6,492 bases of DNA, from the NCBI GenBank assembly GCA_003445715.1, contig DMCS01000067.1, positions 1-6,492 on the forward strand. Direction: 5' to 3'. Below, piece after piece: positions 5,691 through 6,492 of the stretch (positions within the stretch are counted from its first letter, which is position 1; each line of letters opens with the position of its first letter). A model generated the notes under the pieces. That model was not told the DNA's origin. It worked only from the letters and a program-made list of their open reading frames with translations, and did no database searches. Origin of the DNA: Candidatus Mesolinea sp. (lineage in GTDB: Bacteria; Chloroflexota; Anaerolineae; Anaerolineales; Anaerolineaceae). Both the position numbers and the translations under genes were made by a program.

Positions 5691-5775
5691 TTGGTCTTGC
5701 GTTGTCTCCTAAGTGCTAAGCCTGCCCATTGGGTTCTACGCAAGGAGTTTGACCTTTATGTCTTAATGTAACTGA
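5691..5775 (-). promoter_or_regulatory. Possible structured leader of the NucS-like gene
   Basis: On the minus strand CTTGCG (5744-5739) can pair with CGCAAG (5701-5696) around a loop holding CCCAATGGG. An alternative pairing joins CTCCT (5747-5743) with AGGAG (5710-5706). The two pairings share bases, so they exclude each other. Neither is next to a U-run, and the gene's Shine-Dalgarno (5681-5674) is not in either stem. The match is short and may be chance. Confidence 0.2.
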
Positions 5776-5781
5776 GTCATT

Positions 5782-5790
5782 AATATAACA
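5782..5790 (-). promoter_or_regulatory. Candidate extended -10 promoter for the NucS-like gene
   Basis: The minus strand reads TGTTATATT from 5790 to 5782, an extended -10 with core TATATT (5787-5782). The -35 position (TGAGCA, 5811-5806, 18-bp spacer) matches only 3 of 6. Transcription would start near 5775, leaving a leader of roughly 105 bases before ATG 5669. It is the only reasonable -10 I found in the gap upstream of this gene. Confidence 0.35.
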
Positions 5791-5808
5791 CTCAATGATC
5801 ATAAATGC

Positions 5809-5943
5809 TCAGAATAAAGGAGTCCAGCTGTCAAGTTTCTCGCTCGGTATCCAAGAGGTAGGCTGCGCACTCAGGAGACCGGCGAGAACAAGGAAAATAA
5901 ATAGCAAACCAATACTGGCGACTTTATCCACTGAATAGGTCAT
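5809..5943 (-). CDS. Candidate 44-residue hydrophobic microprotein, unrecognised
   Basis: I do not recognise this protein. The ORF runs from ATG 5943-5941 to TGA 5811-5809 and encodes 44 residues. It has a short N-terminus with Lys7 (MTYSVDKVAS), then a strongly hydrophobic segment IGLLFIFLVLAGLLSA at 11-26, then a polar tail with three tryptophans (residues 31 and 40 are two certain ones) ending in TPLF. This is the pattern of a single membrane span or signal peptide. The ATG lies inside a 20-bp repeat resembling an IS21-family end, and there is no clear Shine-Dalgarno. It could be a small membrane protein, the 5' remnant of a gene cut by a mobile element, or an accident of AT-rich DNA. Only two tryptophans (31 and 40) are actually seen on recheck, so treat the tail simply as polar and Trp-containing. 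Confidence 0.3.
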   Translation of the reverse strand: MTYSVDKVASIGLLFIFLVLAGLLSAQPTSWIPSEKLDSWTPLF

Positions 5944-5988
5944 TTCTAAATTGCCAGTATTAGGACATTTCTATTTAGCCATGACACA
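5936..5988. repeat. Two 20-bp direct repeats resembling an IS21-family terminal end (solo relic)
   Basis: TAGGTCATTTCTAAATTGCC (5936-5955) and TAGGACATTTCTATTTAGCC (5961-5980) match at 16 of 20 positions with a 25-bp period. Read on the minus strand from 5988 this gives TGTGTCATGGCTAAATAG followed by GAAATGTCCTA, then the second copy. IS21-family ends carry a TG tip and several repeated transposase sites, often of this GCCAAATAGAAATG type. No istA or istB gene and no partner end are in the window, so it would be a solo end. The tip at about 5988 would place the lost element body toward lower coordinates. The assignment rests on memory of family ends. Confidence 0.45.
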
Positions 5989-6006
5989 GGTGAAAATGGT
6001 ATTCTT

Positions 6007-6492
6007 TTACCCAAACGCCAGCTTAAAGCGCTTGGCTGGGTCGTCAAACTTGACCTCGTCGGCATTAAAGTATTCCGGGTCAAAGCTTCCGCCAACCCAA
6101 TCCAACATATCCTCATGGAGCTCGTTTGCCGGGTCCCCGATGGCCTCCAAAAATTCTGCGTATCCGCCGATCCCGCCGCAATCTTCCGGCGGGCAGGCGC
6201 GTTTCCCGCCTATACAGCGCGGGTAAGCGACCCCAGTTTCTCGCGGCAGAATCTTTTCTAATTTGATGCTATGTTCCCAGCCATCGCCAAAATCATAGAC
6301 GTAATCGGCTTTTGAGTTGTCTAAGGAAAAATAGTGAGCAATCTTTTGGTTCCAATCTGCTAAGACTTTCCAGCCAAAATCGGCATACTCATCTGACGGA
6401 ATACCAATTTTGACCTTCCTCCCAGTTTTGGGCGATAAGAGCGTAAATTCGTGCAGATGATAATCATCCCAACCCATGGCATCTTGGATAGC
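6007..6492 (-). CDS. Plasmid pRiA4b ORF-3-like protein, 5' part outside the window
   Basis: This belongs to the pRiA4b ORF-3-like family, of unknown function and often seen on plasmids or near transposons. The in-window part is 161 codons plus stop at 6009-6007. The frame continues past the window edge, and the bases before the first internal ATG (6477) encode AIQDA directly ahead of MGWDDYHLHEF, the family's typical N-terminal core. The gene is therefore cut by the window edge, not starting at 6477. Counting from that Met, visible motifs are YDFGDGWEHSIKLE at 61-74, YPRCIGG at 85-91, the cysteine-rich ACPPEDCGG at 94-102 (with Cys88, Cys95, Cys100, a possible metal site), GYAEFLEAIGDP at 105-116, and WVGGSFDPEYF at 127-137. 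The C-terminus looks complete. It stops about 19 bases from the IS21-like tip. Confidence 0.9.
   Translation of the reverse strand, partial: AIQDAMGWDDYHLHEFTLLSPKTGRKVKIGIPSDEYADFGWKVLADWNQKIAHYFSLDNSKADYVYDFGDGWEHSIKLEKILPRETGVAYPRCIGGKRACPPEDCGGIGGYAEFLEAIGDPANELHEDMLDWVGGSFDPEYFNADEVKFDDPAKRFKLAFG

Noticed and set aside
5911..5961. AATACTGGC/GCCAGTATT 9-bp inverted repeat as a terminator or separate element
   Set aside because: The 33-base loop and lack of a U-run argue against a terminator; the right arm is part of the spacer between the IS21-like repeats.
6475..6477. ATG at 6477 as the true start of the pRiA4b-like gene
   Set aside because: The frame continues to the window edge and encodes AIQDA, which belongs to the conserved family core, so the gene begins outside the window.
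1..6492. CRISPR array, tRNA or rRNA gene
   Set aside because: No regularly spaced repeat series, and no cloverleaf or rRNA-like segment, was seen on either strand.

Overview
The window reads as a bacterial chromosome segment in which GC-rich housekeeping genes alternate with AT-richer accessory genes. The L19, peptidase and glutamate racemase genes look like a moderately GC-rich bacterium. A Chloroflexota (Anaerolineae-like) host is my guess from general protein style only; no marker here proves it. Base composition shifts visibly: one 60-base row of the peptidase gene (from 601) is about 62% GC, a row of the HNH gene (from 1681) about 43%, and a row of the NucS-like gene (from 5401) about 28%.

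Left part, plus strand (1-3197). An extended -10 promoter and a leader hairpin precede rplS (ribosomal protein L19), which ends at a strong intrinsic terminator. Next come a class I glutamine-amidotransferase-like peptidase of the C26 (PuuD-like) family, an AT-richer HNH endonuclease with a probable PUA/EVE-like N-terminal domain, and murI (glutamate racemase, cell-wall D-glutamate supply). murI has a -10 element placed so that its mRNA would be leaderless.

Middle and right part, minus strand (3202-6492). Reading from right to left: the 3' part of a pRiA4b ORF-3-like gene that runs off the window; a pair of 20-bp repeats resembling the end of an IS21-family element; a 44-codon hydrophobic ORF that starts inside one of those repeats; a NucS/EndoMS-like nuclease with an extra N-terminal domain; a 41-codon ORF not covered by larger genes; a DUF429 (predicted RNase H-fold nuclease) gene; and a Nudix hydrolase with a degenerate Nudix box whose conserved N-terminus seems to begin upstream of any standard start codon. 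The Nudix gene converges on murI with only 4 bp between the stop codons.

The most interesting reading is an accessory nucleic-acid-processing region. Two different nuclease folds (HNH and PD-(D/E)XK) are each joined to a putative base- or modification-sensing N-terminal domain. They lie within about 3.4 kb of each other, with a DUF429 protein, a divergent Nudix protein, a candidate microprotein and a mobile-element relic nearby. A role in restriction or defence is inference; nothing in the sequence proves it.
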